Positions 1 to 6,227 are shown, counted from the stretch's first letter. The stretch is 6,227 nt of DNA from an uncultured Alistipes sp. (GCA_900546005.1 URBJ01000115.1:1-6227), one strand, 5' to 3'. The notes: generated by a model not told the origin, from the letters alone. Program-made: numbers and translations.

Positions 1-52
1 TCGCCGAAAAACTGAGCAACAGACCGCTCAAACATAAGATAAATTGTTTCAT
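1..52 (-). CDS. N-terminus of an exported protein of unknown function (partial)
   Basis: Reading leftward from an ATG at 52-50, the minus strand stays open for 17 codons to the window edge and gives MKQFILCLSGLLLSFSA. This is a textbook signal peptide: a lysine near the start, a hydrophobic run of about 12 residues, then small residues leading to an Ala. No cysteine is placed to act as a lipobox before the sequence ends, so type I versus lipoprotein processing cannot be settled. The gene is divergent from the rhamnosidase gene, with 191 bases between the two starts, so the two may share a regulatory region. Another ATG five bases upstream is out of frame and hits a stop after two codons, so the start at 52 is preferred. 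I see no convincing promoter for it. The mature protein lies outside the window and its function cannot be named. Confidence 0.6.
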   Translation of the reverse strand, partial: MKQFILCLSGLLLSFSA

Positions 53-147
53 GGCATAAATGATTTGAATGGTAAAACATCCGTAGGCGTTTCAAAATCC
101 TTGCCTGAAAACAGAGCCATCGGTAAATGGACCTTTTTTTGTTATAA

Positions 148-213
148 ATCATCCGATATGTGCGGCTGTTTCTTTAGAAATTCGTACATTTGTTTATCAT
201 CGGACGTGTGCCG
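148..213. repeat. Imperfect 18-base direct repeat around the rhamnosidase promoter element
   Basis: Positions 148-165 (ATCATCCGATATGTGCGG) and 196-213 (ATCATCGGACGTGTGCCG) match at 14 of 18 bases and start 48 bases apart, in the same orientation. They bracket the candidate -7 element at 185-192. Such spacing could mark binding sites for a transcription regulator of the rhamnosidase or of the divergent gene, but this is inference from position only. A chance similarity in a 191-base spacer is possible. Confidence 0.3.
185..192 (+). promoter_or_regulatory. Candidate -7 promoter element for the rhamnosidase gene
   Basis: TACATTTG matches the Bacteroidota -7 consensus TAnnTTTG exactly and sits 51 bases before the rhamnosidase ATG, predicting a leader of about 45 bases. 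No TTTG is found at the expected -33 position (around 162-165 reads GCGG). The promoter would therefore be weak or activator-dependent, as is common for glycan-use genes. The leader is A/T-rich just before the start codon and has no Shine-Dalgarno sequence. Confidence 0.35.
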
Positions 214-243
214 TAAAACTATTAACCCTAAAATATATCGATC

Positions 244-2616
244 ATGAACCGTCTCGTGCCCCTGCTCGTAACGCTCTTTTTGTCTCTTGTCTCCCCGGAA
301 ATCCAAGCCTCCCTGCCATTGGCTCGACCCGGTGAACGACCCCTCTCGGATAACTGGGGCGCTTCGTGGATTGCTGACGGGGCATCCTCTCCGTACGATT
401 ATGGCGTCTATCGCTTCCGGAAAAAATTCAACCTTCCCGAAAAACCGAAGCAGTTCATCATCAACATTTCGGCCGATAACCGTTATCGGTTGTTCGTCAA
501 CGGCGAACAGGCTTGCTGGGGCCCGGCTCGCGGTGATCTGAATCGCTGGTATTACGAGACGGTTGATATTGCACCGCTACTAAAACAGGGGGATAACGTG
601 TTGGCCGTATCGGTATGGAATATGGGCGAACGTAAGCCCGGAGCACAAATCAGTCTGCGTACCGGACTGATCGTTCAGGGCAATACCGCAGACGAAGAGG
701 TGGTCAACACAAACGGCAGTTGGATCGTGATGCGTGACTCCTCGTTCCGTCCGTTGTTTAACTGTCCCGAGGCAGGATATGTGGGGTCGCATGACGAGGT
801 GGACGGTACGCTCTATCCATGGGGGTGGGAGTCGCTCGAGTACGACGATTCGTCGTGGCATCCCGCAAGCGGTTTTTCGAACGGTAAAACCTACGGGGCC
901 TATGGTTATGGAGAGGTCGATTGGGTGCTTACGCCACGCGATATTCCGATGATGGAGGAGACCCTTCAGCGGATCGGAAGTGTCAGAAGGTATCAGGGAA
1001 TTGACGAAAAACCCCGATTTATCGAGGGTGGTGCCCCGTTGACGATTCCGGCAGGAACGGTTTGCTCCGTGCTGCTCGATCAGGGATTCTTGACGACTGC
1101 CTATCCTGAACTGATACTTTCGGGAGGAGCGGGGGCTTCCGTTAGGCTTACGTACTCGGAAGCCATGTTTAACGATAAAGGGAAAGGTAACCGAAACGAA
1201 ATCGAAGGTCGGATCTGCCGTGGGTACTCCGATGTATTCCACTCCGACGGTGGCGCGAATCGGTTGTTCCGTCCGTTGTGGTTCAAAACCTATCGCTACA
1301 TTCAGCTCGACATCGAGACCAAGGACCAGCCGTTGGTTATCGAGGATTTGTACGGAATTTATGTCGGCTATCCATTCGAGGTGCGAGGATCGTTCGTGTC
1401 GGATGATCCGACCTTGACCGACATCTGGAACGTGGGTTGGAGAACTGCCCGGCTGTGTGCACATGAAACCTACTTCGATTGCCCCTACTACGAACAGTTG
1501 CAATATGCCGGTGATACCCGGATACAGGCCTTGATTTCGTTGTATGTCTCCGGGGACGATCGGTTGATGCGCAAGGCTATCCGGATGTTCGACGTCTCGC
1601 GGAAATACGACGGGATCACCTGCAGCCGCTATCCGAGTATATATCCCCAATACATCCCCCCCTTCTCGCTCTATTGGATCGGCATGATACACGACTATTG
1701 GATGCATAGGCAGGACGACCAGTTCGTACAGAGCTTTTTGCCCGGAATACAGACCGTATTGTGGTGGTTTATCGACAAGATCGATCCGCAGACCGGACTG
1801 TTGCAGAGCAAGGTGCCCCATTGGAATTTTGTCGACTGGGCGACCTCGTGGACACTCGGAGTAGCGCCGGAGAGCGATTTGTCGGGATCGGCCGTTACCT
1901 CGTTGCAGTTCGCTGCGGCTTTACAGAGTGCTGCCGAACTTATGGAACAGTACGGTAAAACGGAGGTGGCAAAAGAGTATGAGACCATTTGCCGTAATCT
2001 GAAAAGAGCGGTTTATGAAAAGTGTTGGGATGCCGAGCGTGGGTTGCTCCGGGACTATATCGGAAGCGAAACCTTCAGCCAGCACGCCAACATCATGGGA
2101 ATTCTGACCGATGCGATTCCCGAACGTGACCAGCAGGCCGTTTTCGAACGGATTGTCGAAGATCCCTCTATAACTCAGACGACATTCTACTATAAATTCT
2201 ATCTGATTCGGGCGTTGAAAAAAGTGGGGCTGGCCGATCGGTATACGCAGATGCTGGAACCTTGGCAACGGATGATCGACATGGGGTTGACTACCTTTGC
2301 CGAGACTCCCGAACCGACCCGCTCCGATTGTCACGCATGGAGTTCCAGTCCGAATTATGACCTGTTGGCTACGGTTTGCGGCGTTGAGCCCGCGGCGCCG
2401 GGATTTGCACAGGTGCGGATAGCTCCGCATCCCGGACATTTGAAACGGATCAAAGGCGTGGTGCCCCATCCGCTGGGGGATATTGTGGTCGATCTGCAAT
2501 GTGAGGGCGATGTGCTGTCCGGTCGTGTCGTGCTGCCCGATGATCTGCCCGGAACGTTCGTGTGGAACGGCAAATCCCAACGGTTGCATGCCGGCGATAA
2601 CAAAATCGGCAAGTAG
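244..2616 (+). CDS. Secreted GH78-type alpha-L-rhamnosidase
   Basis: A glycoside hydrolase expected to release terminal alpha-L-rhamnose from plant or bacterial glycans or glycosides, probably in the periplasm. Residues 1-22 form a type I signal peptide, with likely cleavage after IQA and no lipobox cysteine. Residues about 54-125 resemble the N-terminal beta-sandwich of bacterial rhamnosidases (SADNRYRLFVNGE at 76-88). A second sandwich-like stretch with YDDSSW lies near 200-205. The (alpha/alpha)6 catalytic region spans about 385-700: FDCPYYEQLQYAGDTR (411-426) corresponds to the family's DCPxRDERxGWxGD acid motif, GLTTFAE (681-687) supplies the likely base Glu687, and CHAWSSSPNYDLL (696-708) is the usual HxWSxxPxxxL segment. 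A small C-terminal beta domain contains FAQVRIAPHPG (721-731). The 790 residues are near the short end for Bacteroidota members. The start is chosen because it opens directly onto the signal peptide. Family membership is well supported; exact substrate is not, because the acid motif departs from the canonical form. No SusC/SusD genes are visible nearby. Confidence 0.88.
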   Translation: MNRLVPLLVTLFLSLVSPEIQASLPLARPGERPLSDNWGASWIADGASSPYDYGVYRFRKKFNLPEKPKQFIINISADNRYRLFVNGEQACWGPARGDLNRWYYETVDIAPLLKQGDNVLAVSVWNMGERKPGAQISLRTGLIVQGNTADEEVVNTNGSWIVMRDSSFRPLFNCPEAGYVGSHDEVDGTLYPWGWESLEYDDSSWHPASGFSNGKTYGAYGYGEVDWVLTPRDIPMMEETLQRIGSVRRYQGIDEKPRFIEGGAPLTIPAGTVCSVLLDQGFLTTAYPELILSGGAGASVRLTYSEAMFNDKGKGNRNEIEGRICRGYSDVFHSDGGANRLFRPLWFKTYRYIQLDIETKDQPLVIEDLYGIYVGYPFEVRGSFVSDDPTLTDIWNVGWRTARLCAHETYFDCPYYEQLQYAGDTRIQALISLYVSGDDRLMRKAIRMFDVSRKYDGITCSRYPSIYPQYIPPFSLYWIGMIHDYWMHRQDDQFVQSFLPGIQTVLWWFIDKIDPQTGLLQSKVPHWNFVDWATSWTLGVAPESDLSGSAVTSLQFAAALQSAAELMEQYGKTEVAKEYETICRNLKRAVYEKCWDAERGLLRDYIGSETFSQHANIMGILTDAIPERDQQAVFERIVEDPSITQTTFYYKFYLIRALKKVGLADRYTQMLEPWQRMIDMGLTTFAETPEPTRSDCHAWSSSPNYDLLATVCGVEPAAPGFAQVRIAPHPGHLKRIKGVVPHPLGDIVVDLQCEGDVLSGRVVLPDDLPGTFVWNGKSQRLHAGDNKIGK

Positions 2617-2674
2617 AAAGCCGTCGGCTCTGTGTCGAACCGAAAGTGGGCGGATGGTGGCTGAAAGGGCCGAG

Positions 2675-2697
2675 GTAAGGGTTTGTCGCTGCCTTAC
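2675..2697. terminator. Possible weak hairpin between convergent genes
   Basis: GTAAGG (2675-2680) pairs perfectly with CCTTAC (2692-2697) across an 11-base loop, and the right arm overlaps the murF stop codon. It lies in the 77-base gap where the rhamnosidase and murF converge, so it could end transcription from either side. There is no T-tract on either strand, so it is not a typical intrinsic terminator. The gap otherwise holds nothing I recognise. Confidence 0.2.
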
Positions 2698-3977
2698 AGT
2701 AGCTCCGTCAAACGTTCCAGATGGATACCGCGGGAACCCTTGATAAGGATCAGTCGATTGGCGATCGGGTGCTCGGTCAGATAGGTTCGAAGAGTGTCGG
2801 TGTCGGGGAAGGTTGGGTAGCAATCGGCTCCCGCTTCGGTAAAGTGTGAGCCCACGAGAAATACCTCCTCGATGTGGGCCTCCTGCAGCAGTTCGACGAT
2901 CTTGCGGTGCTCTTGTGCCGAGTAGCTCCCCAGTTCGAGCATGTCTCCTAAAATGACGGCCTTTGGCAGCATTGACGGTTCTGAAATAAAGTGTCGTAAG
3001 GCTGCTTCCATACTCGATGGATTGGCGTTGTAGGCATCCAATATCAGCGTGTTGTGTGGGGTGGCTTGGCGTTGCGACCGGTTGTTCTCGGGGTGATAGC
3101 TTTCGATGGCTGCAACGATCTCCGGTTCCGGAATATCAAAATAGGTGCCCACCGCAATGGCCGCAGCCAGATTGAACAGATTATACTCCCCGACCAGATG
3201 GGTGCGGATTTTATGTCCGTGCCATGATACGGTCAGGAACTGGCGGTCGTTGCCGACCAATTTCAAGTCGGTGGTGGAGTAGGGAATGGCCTCTAAGCCG
3301 TTTCGTTCGGAAACCATTCGGCAGAGTGCTTCGCTCTGTTGCAGGTAGAAGGCGGTGCCTTTGTGGCGGAGCAGGTAGTCCAACAGCTCGCCCTTGCCAC
3401 GCATGACGCCCTCTTCACCCCCGAAGCCCTCTAAATGGGCCTTCCCGATGTTGGTGATCAGTCCGAAATCGGGTTGTGCGATCGAACTGAGCAGGGCGAT
3501 CTCTCCGCAGTGGCTCGCTCCCATCTCGACGAGTCCGAACTCGGTCGAGCGGTCCATCGACAGCAACGTCAACGGAACGCCGATGTGGTTGTTCAGGTTG
3601 CCGTGTGTAGCATAGGTATGGAATCGGCAGGACAGAACTCGGTAAGTCAGCTCCTTGGTAGTCGTTTTCCCGTTGCTGCCGGTGATGGCAAAGATCGGGA
3701 TACCCAACTGCCTGCGGTGGTAGGCCGCAAGTTGTTGTAACGCCTCAAGTGTGTCGGGGACGAGATAACATCGGGAACGTTGCTCCTCCGTAAGTGTTTC
3801 ATAGACCTCCGGATTGTCGAGAACCGCAGCGGCAGCTCCCGCTTCGAGCGCCGATGCTGCATAACGGTTGCCGTCGAAAGAGTCGCCCCGTAGGGCAAAA
3901 AACAGGGTGCCTTGTGTCGCCTGTCGGCTGTCGGTCGAGATGTGCGGGTGGCGGAGATAGGCTTCGTAGAGTTCCAT
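2694..3977 (-). CDS. murF: UDP-N-acetylmuramoyl-tripeptide--D-alanyl-D-alanine ligase (MurF)
   Basis: A cytoplasmic ATP-dependent Mur ligase that adds D-Ala-D-Ala to the UDP-MurNAc-tripeptide, the last soluble step in building the peptidoglycan precursor. The 427-residue protein is full length for the family. Visible landmarks in order: the uridine-binding STDSR (14-18) and GDSFDGN (31-37) of the N-terminal domain; the ATP P-loop GSNGKTTT (100-107); the metal-site region VEMGASHCGEI (150-160); KAHLEGFG (179-186); RGKGEL (193-198), where Lys195 is the candidate for the carbamylated lysine; DAYNANPSSM (314-323) and LGDMLELG (343-350), both typical of MurF; and KGSRGIHLE (413-421) in the C-terminal domain. 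The ATG at 3977 gives the normal N-terminus, with no Shine-Dalgarno before it. The gene lies 68 bases downstream of manC on the same strand, but a terminator hairpin intervenes and I see no promoter of its own. No essential residue appears to be missing. Confidence 0.95.
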   Translation of the reverse strand: MELYEAYLRHPHISTDSRQATQGTLFFALRGDSFDGNRYAASALEAGAAAAVLDNPEVYETLTEEQRSRCYLVPDTLEALQQLAAYHRRQLGIPIFAITGSNGKTTTKELTYRVLSCRFHTYATHGNLNNHIGVPLTLLSMDRSTEFGLVEMGASHCGEIALLSSIAQPDFGLITNIGKAHLEGFGGEEGVMRGKGELLDYLLRHKGTAFYLQQSEALCRMVSERNGLEAIPYSTTDLKLVGNDRQFLTVSWHGHKIRTHLVGEYNLFNLAAAIAVGTYFDIPEPEIVAAIESYHPENNRSQRQATPHNTLILDAYNANPSSMEAALRHFISEPSMLPKAVILGDMLELGSYSAQEHRKIVELLQEAHIEEVFLVGSHFTEAGADCYPTFPDTDTLRTYLTEHPIANRLILIKGSRGIHLERLTELL

Positions 3978-3997
3978 TCTTTTTATAGTTTAATCAT

Positions 3998-4029
3998 AAA
4001 AACTCCCGTTTGTCGGAACGAAACGGGAG
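3998..4029 (-). terminator. Intrinsic terminator or attenuator after manC, ahead of murF
   Basis: On the minus strand CTCCCGTTT (4029-4021) and AAACGGGAG (4011-4003) form a perfect 9-bp stem with a 9-base loop, followed at once by five T residues (4002-3998). It starts 17 bases past the manC stop codon and the T run ends 20 bases before the murF ATG. The T run faces leftward only, so it acts on manC transcription, not on anything coming from the other side. It probably defines the manC 3' end. Partial read-through would be the simplest way for murF to be co-transcribed. Confidence 0.75.
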
Positions 4030-4045
4030 GTATGGATCATGTCTC

Positions 4046-5128
4046 TTAGATAAATTCGTCGCCGATCTTGAATTTCGTATCGTCGATAAATCGCTTTATG
4101 TTCTGTTCGTTGGCTTTCGGACAGATCATCAGTACGTTGTCGTGGTCGACAACGATGTACTCCTTCAATCCCTCGATCACGGTCAATTTGTCGGGAGCGG
4201 TCTTGATGATACACCCTTCGGTGTCGTACAACATGCAGCGTTCGGAGGATACATTGCCGTTCTCGTCCTTCGGGGAGTAGCGGTAGAGCGAACCCCATGT
4301 GCCGATATCGGACCATCCACACTCGCAGCAGCAGACATATACATTTTCGGCCTTCTCCATAACCCCGAAATCAATCGAAATGTTGCGGCACTCGGGGTAG
4401 ATCTGCTCGATATACTGTGCCTCTTGTGGGGTGGCATAATAAGGCGCAATCGACGCGAACATCTGTGCCAAGTCAGGAAGGTAGCGCTCCAAAGCTGCGA
4501 GAATCGTCGATACCTTCCAGACGAAGATTCCCGAATTCCAAAAAAACTCCCCGCTCTCGACAAACGTACGGGCCAACTCTTCGTTGGGCTTCTCCGTAAA
4601 GGTCTTTACTTTATGGATCGAACCGTAGGCGTTGCTGCTGTTGTCGATCTGAATGTAACCGTATCCCGTGTCGGGGCGTGTAGGGTGGATGCCGAGGGTC
4701 ATCATGACGCCTCGCTCTTCGGCAAAATCGGCAGACCGTTCGATCGCCCGGCAGAATTCGTTCTCGTTCAGAATCAGATGATCCGATGCCGTAACGATCA
4801 TCGTGGCCTCGGGATCGATCGTGTGCAACCGCCACGCCGCGTAGGCAATGCACGGAGCGGTGTTGCGCCCTACCGGTTCGCATAGAATCTGGTCGGGGCC
4901 GATCTCCGGAATGTGTTCCAGAACCTGATCCTTATAGATGGCATTGGTGACGACCAGAAAGTTTTCGGCCGGAATGATCGATGCAAAACGTTCGAACGTA
5001 TGGCGGATGAAACTCTTCCCGGTGCCGAGTATGTCGAGAAATTGTTTGGGGCGGGTGTGTCGGCTGATCGGCCAAAAACGGCTCCCGATGCCCCCCGCCA
5101 TGATGATGCAATATCGTTTGTTATTCAT
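4046..5128 (-). CDS. manC: Mannose-1-phosphate guanylyltransferase (GDP-mannose pyrophosphorylase)
   Basis: Makes GDP-mannose from mannose-1-phosphate and GTP in the cytoplasm, feeding mannose and fucose into surface glycans. The nucleotidyltransferase signature GGIGSRFWPISRHTRPKQF is at 12-30. It is followed by EPVGRNTAP (84-92), TASDHLI (113-119), the FTEKP motif (177-181), FFWNSGIFVW (195-204), SIDFGVMEKA (251-260) and the metal-site GWSDIGTW (271-278). At 360 residues it is the single-function form without the C-terminal phosphomannose isomerase domain found in about 470-residue versions. The reading frame is open to an ATG at 5206, but that would add 26 unconserved residues and overlap the candidate promoter. 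The ATG at 5128 places the family's N-terminal KRYCIIMAGG correctly. Oddity: residues 266-270 read CCCEC where relatives usually have residues such as LPADF. It is transcribed toward murF and divergently from pssA. Confidence 0.93.
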   Translation of the reverse strand: MNNKRYCIIMAGGIGSRFWPISRHTRPKQFLDILGTGKSFIRHTFERFASIIPAENFLVVTNAIYKDQVLEHIPEIGPDQILCEPVGRNTAPCIAYAAWRLHTIDPEATMIVTASDHLILNENEFCRAIERSADFAEERGVMMTLGIHPTRPDTGYGYIQIDNSSNAYGSIHKVKTFTEKPNEELARTFVESGEFFWNSGIFVWKVSTILAALERYLPDLAQMFASIAPYYATPQEAQYIEQIYPECRNISIDFGVMEKAENVYVCCCECGWSDIGTWGSLYRYSPKDENGNVSSERCMLYDTEGCIIKTAPDKLTVIEGLKEYIVVDHDNVLMICPKANEQNIKRFIDDTKFKIGDEFI

Positions 5129-5165
5129 ATATCGTTTCGATTTTATGGAGATCCGTTTCGTATTA

Positions 5166-5196
5166 CAATAATACGGCTTTTTATCCGAATAACCAA
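5166..5196 (-). promoter_or_regulatory. Candidate manC promoter
   Basis: On the minus strand TTGG (5196-5193) is followed by 19 bases and TATTATTG (5173-5166). These match the Bacteroidota TTTG / TAnnTTTG consensus with one mismatch in each box and correct spacing. Transcription would start near 5160 and give a leader of about 30 bases before the ATG at 5128. Its position supports the shorter manC start. Confidence 0.4.
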
Positions 5197-5225
5197 GAAG
5201 GCCCAAGCGAAACCCCTTGCATCGA

Positions 5226-5256
5226 TTTGTTTTTTGGAAATACTTCGTTACCTTCG
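5226..5256 (+). promoter_or_regulatory. Candidate pssA promoter
   Basis: TTTG (5226-5229), 19 bases, then TACCTTCG (5249-5256) fits the Bacteroidota -33/-7 promoter with a single mismatch in the -7 box. The predicted start near 5262 gives a leader of nearly 90 bases before pssA. It lies back to back with the manC promoter, with about 30 bases between the two -33 boxes. I see no recognisable riboswitch or other structured element in the leader beyond a small A/T-rich hairpin next to the start codon. Confidence 0.55.
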
Positions 5257-5327
5257 CATATCGGGAACGTCTGTGGGCTCGTGCCAGAAGACGTGGGTGC
5301 TTTTGTAGAGAACAAGGCGGTTACGTG

Positions 5328-5341
5328 TTATTAACCAATAA
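5328..5341 (+). other. Small A/T hairpin in the pssA leader
   Basis: TTATT (5328-5332) and AATAA (5337-5341) are perfect inverted arms around the loop AACC, eight bases before the pssA ATG. The five pairs are all A-T, so stability would be low. It may simply reflect the A/T-rich sequence usual before Bacteroidota start codons. Confidence 0.2.
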
Positions 5342-5349
5342 TCGGAAAG

Positions 5350-6060
5350 ATGAAAATACGGCTTTTTACGATACCTAATATGATCACGCTGTGCAATCTG
5401 TTGGCCGGCTGTGCAGCGGTGATCTCTGTTCTGGGCAGGCACGATCTGTCGTGGGCCTTTGCATTTGTCGCTATGGCGGCGGTGTTCGACTTCTTGGACG
5501 GTTTTGTCGCACGGTTGACCAAGTCCTACTCTGCGATCGGCAAGGAGCTCGATTCGCTGGCCGATATGGTCAGTTTCGGGGTAGCGCCTGCTGCGGTGCT
5601 GTACGAACTCTTTATCTCAAACGGCGGAGATCCCTATTGGGGTTTCGTCGTGTTCGTCTTGGCCGCCTGCTCCGCGCTCCGTTTGGGTAAATTCAATATC
5701 GACGAAAATCAGACCAAACAGTTTATCGGGTTGCCGACACCTGCTTGTGCCCTCTTCTTCGTATCGAGCGGATATCTGGTCCAAAAATACGCTATCTCGT
5801 TGCCGCTCTGGAGTATTCTCGCCGGGGCGTTGATCTTCTCCGGGCTGCTCATCTGTAAAGTTCCGATGTTCGCGCTGAAGTTTTCGCACTATCGCTTCGC
5901 CGGCAATCAGGTACGTTACATCTTCCTTATTGCTGCGGTTGTCGCCCTCGGAATTGCAGGGCTTGTGGCGGTGCCGTTCATCATTGTGGCCTACATCTTG
6001 ATATCCCTGATTATCGCGTGGATACATCCGGGTTCAAAGGCGCAAAATTTGAATATGTAA
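5350..6060 (+). CDS. pssA: CDP-diacylglycerol--serine O-phosphatidyltransferase (phosphatidylserine synthase)
   Basis: An inner-membrane enzyme that joins serine to CDP-diacylglycerol to give phosphatidylserine, which is normally decarboxylated to phosphatidylethanolamine. The complete CDP-alcohol phosphotransferase signature D-x2-DG-x2-AR-x8-G-x3-D-x3-D is present: Asp47, Asp50, Gly51, Ala54, Arg55, Gly64, Asp68 and Asp72. The acidic residues are the metal and catalytic ligands in this family. IPNMITLCNLLAGC (8-21) before it, and ALRLGKFNID (109-118) with FIGLPTPA (125-132) after it, are the usual PssA-type segments and separate it from PgsA-type enzymes. Hydrophobic stretches suggest seven or eight membrane segments, with the last pair near 188-226. 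The 236 residues are normal for the type II (Bacillus-like) group, and the ATG at 5350 is the expected N-terminus. No decarboxylase gene (psd) is in the window. No terminator follows, so read-through into the next gene is possible. Confidence 0.93.
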   Translation: MKIRLFTIPNMITLCNLLAGCAAVISVLGRHDLSWAFAFVAMAAVFDFLDGFVARLTKSYSAIGKELDSLADMVSFGVAPAAVLYELFISNGGDPYWGFVVFVLAACSALRLGKFNIDENQTKQFIGLPTPACALFFVSSGYLVQKYAISLPLWSILAGALIFSGLLICKVPMFALKFSHYRFAGNQVRYIFLIAAVVALGIAGLVAVPFIIVAYILISLIIAWIHPGSKAQNLNM

Positions 6061-6077
6061 TATTTTTGCTACCTTTG
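6048..6077 (+). promoter_or_regulatory. Bacteroidota promoter for the gene at 6109
   Basis: TTTG (6048-6051), 18 bases, then TACCTTTG (6070-6077) is an exact match to both boxes of the Bacteroidota housekeeping promoter, with spacing one base short of the usual 19. The -33 box lies inside the last codons of pssA. Initiation near 6083 would give a leader of about 25 bases, so the downstream gene can be expressed separately from pssA. Confidence 0.65.
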
Positions 6078-6108
6078 CCGTTATTTCGGAGAGTTATCGC
6101 CGGTACAG

Positions 6109-6227
6109 ATGTTTTTGATTTTGAGAAGGTATGCAGTATATGTTTTGCTCGTTACCGTGTTGACGGGCATGGGGAGCCTTTTTGCCCAGAGGCCCATTAC
6201 CTCCTCCTCGTCGGCCGCACAGCAGTA
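6109..6227 (+). CDS. N-terminus of an exported protein of unknown function (partial)
   Basis: An ATG at 6109 opens a frame that runs to the right edge, giving 39 complete codons. Residues 1-26 are a signal peptide: RR at 6-7, a hydrophobic core from about 8 to 20, and GSLFA ending at Ala26. The next residue is Gln, a very common position +1 in Bacteroidota type I signal peptides. The mature end begins QRPITSSSSAAQQ, a Ser/Ala/Gln-rich linker-like stretch with no lipobox cysteine. A well-placed promoter precedes it. The protein is therefore probably periplasmic or outer-membrane. The available residues are too few and too low in complexity to name a family. Confidence 0.7.
   Translation, partial: MFLILRRYAVYVLLVTVLTGMGSLFAQRPITSSSSAAQQ

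Noticed and set aside
117..143. Short CCAT/ATGG inverted repeat followed by seven T residues, resembling a terminator
   Set aside because: The stem has only four pairs, and no plus-strand gene upstream in the window would need it.
44..247. A 67-codon plus-strand frame ending in an ATGA overlap with the rhamnosidase start
   Set aside because: It crosses the divergent spacer, overlaps the start of the minus-strand signal-peptide gene, covers the candidate promoter and has no recognisable protein features.
580..1821. A 413-codon minus-strand frame opposite the rhamnosidase gene
   Set aside because: It lies wholly antisense to a well-supported glycosidase, has no family motifs, and such long shadow frames are common opposite G+C-rich codons.
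1921..2823. A 300-codon minus-strand frame across the rhamnosidase 3' end and murF 3' end
   Set aside because: It overlaps two real genes in other frames and its translation is rich in Arg, His, Pro and Ser without domain motifs.
3983..3997. Four-codon minus-strand mini-ORF (MIKL) between the terminator and murF
   Set aside because: It arises from the A/T-rich spacer, lacks any leader-peptide feature and would be expected by chance.
4010..4885. A 291-codon plus-strand frame opposite manC
   Set aside because: It is antisense to all the conserved ManC motifs and starts within the terminator stem. No independent support is visible.
5129..5206. Upstream in-frame extension of manC by 26 codons
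   Set aside because: The added residues do not resemble the family N-terminus and the extension would include the candidate promoter and leader.

Overview
The window is 6.2 kb of ordinary-looking chromosome from a member of the Bacteroidota. The evidence is the promoter style (TTTG, about 19 bases, then TAnnTTTG), the lack of clear Shine-Dalgarno sequences before the start codons, and Bacteroidales-type versions of MurF, mannose-1-phosphate guanylyltransferase and phosphatidylserine synthase. The fairly high G+C content of the genes (roughly half) fits a gut Rikenellaceae/Alistipes-like organism better than Bacteroides. That last step is inference.

Layout from left to right. Positions 1-52 hold the first 17 codons of a minus-strand gene for an exported protein, cut by the window edge. 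A 191-base divergent spacer (53-243) carries a possible promoter element flanked by an imperfect direct repeat. Positions 244-2616 (+) encode a secreted GH78-type alpha-L-rhamnosidase. It converges on a minus-strand pair: murF (2694-3977), and upstream of it manC (4046-5128). A clear intrinsic terminator hairpin lies between manC and murF. A 221-base divergent spacer (5129-5349) carries promoters for manC (leftward) and pssA (rightward). pssA occupies 5350-6060 (+). A strong Bacteroidota promoter overlaps its last codons and drives a further exported-protein gene that starts at 6109 and runs off the right edge.

The central and right-hand genes all serve the cell envelope: manC makes GDP-mannose for surface glycans, murF completes the peptidoglycan precursor peptide, and pssA makes phosphatidylserine, the precursor of phosphatidylethanolamine. 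The rhamnosidase and the gene divergent from it are exported and probably belong to glycan scavenging, but no SusC/SusD pair is visible, so a polysaccharide utilisation locus cannot be claimed.

I found no mobile element, CRISPR array, RNA gene or convincing new system. The points most worth checking are the terminator directly ahead of the essential murF, the cysteine cluster next to the ManC active site, and the hidden signal-peptide start at the left edge.
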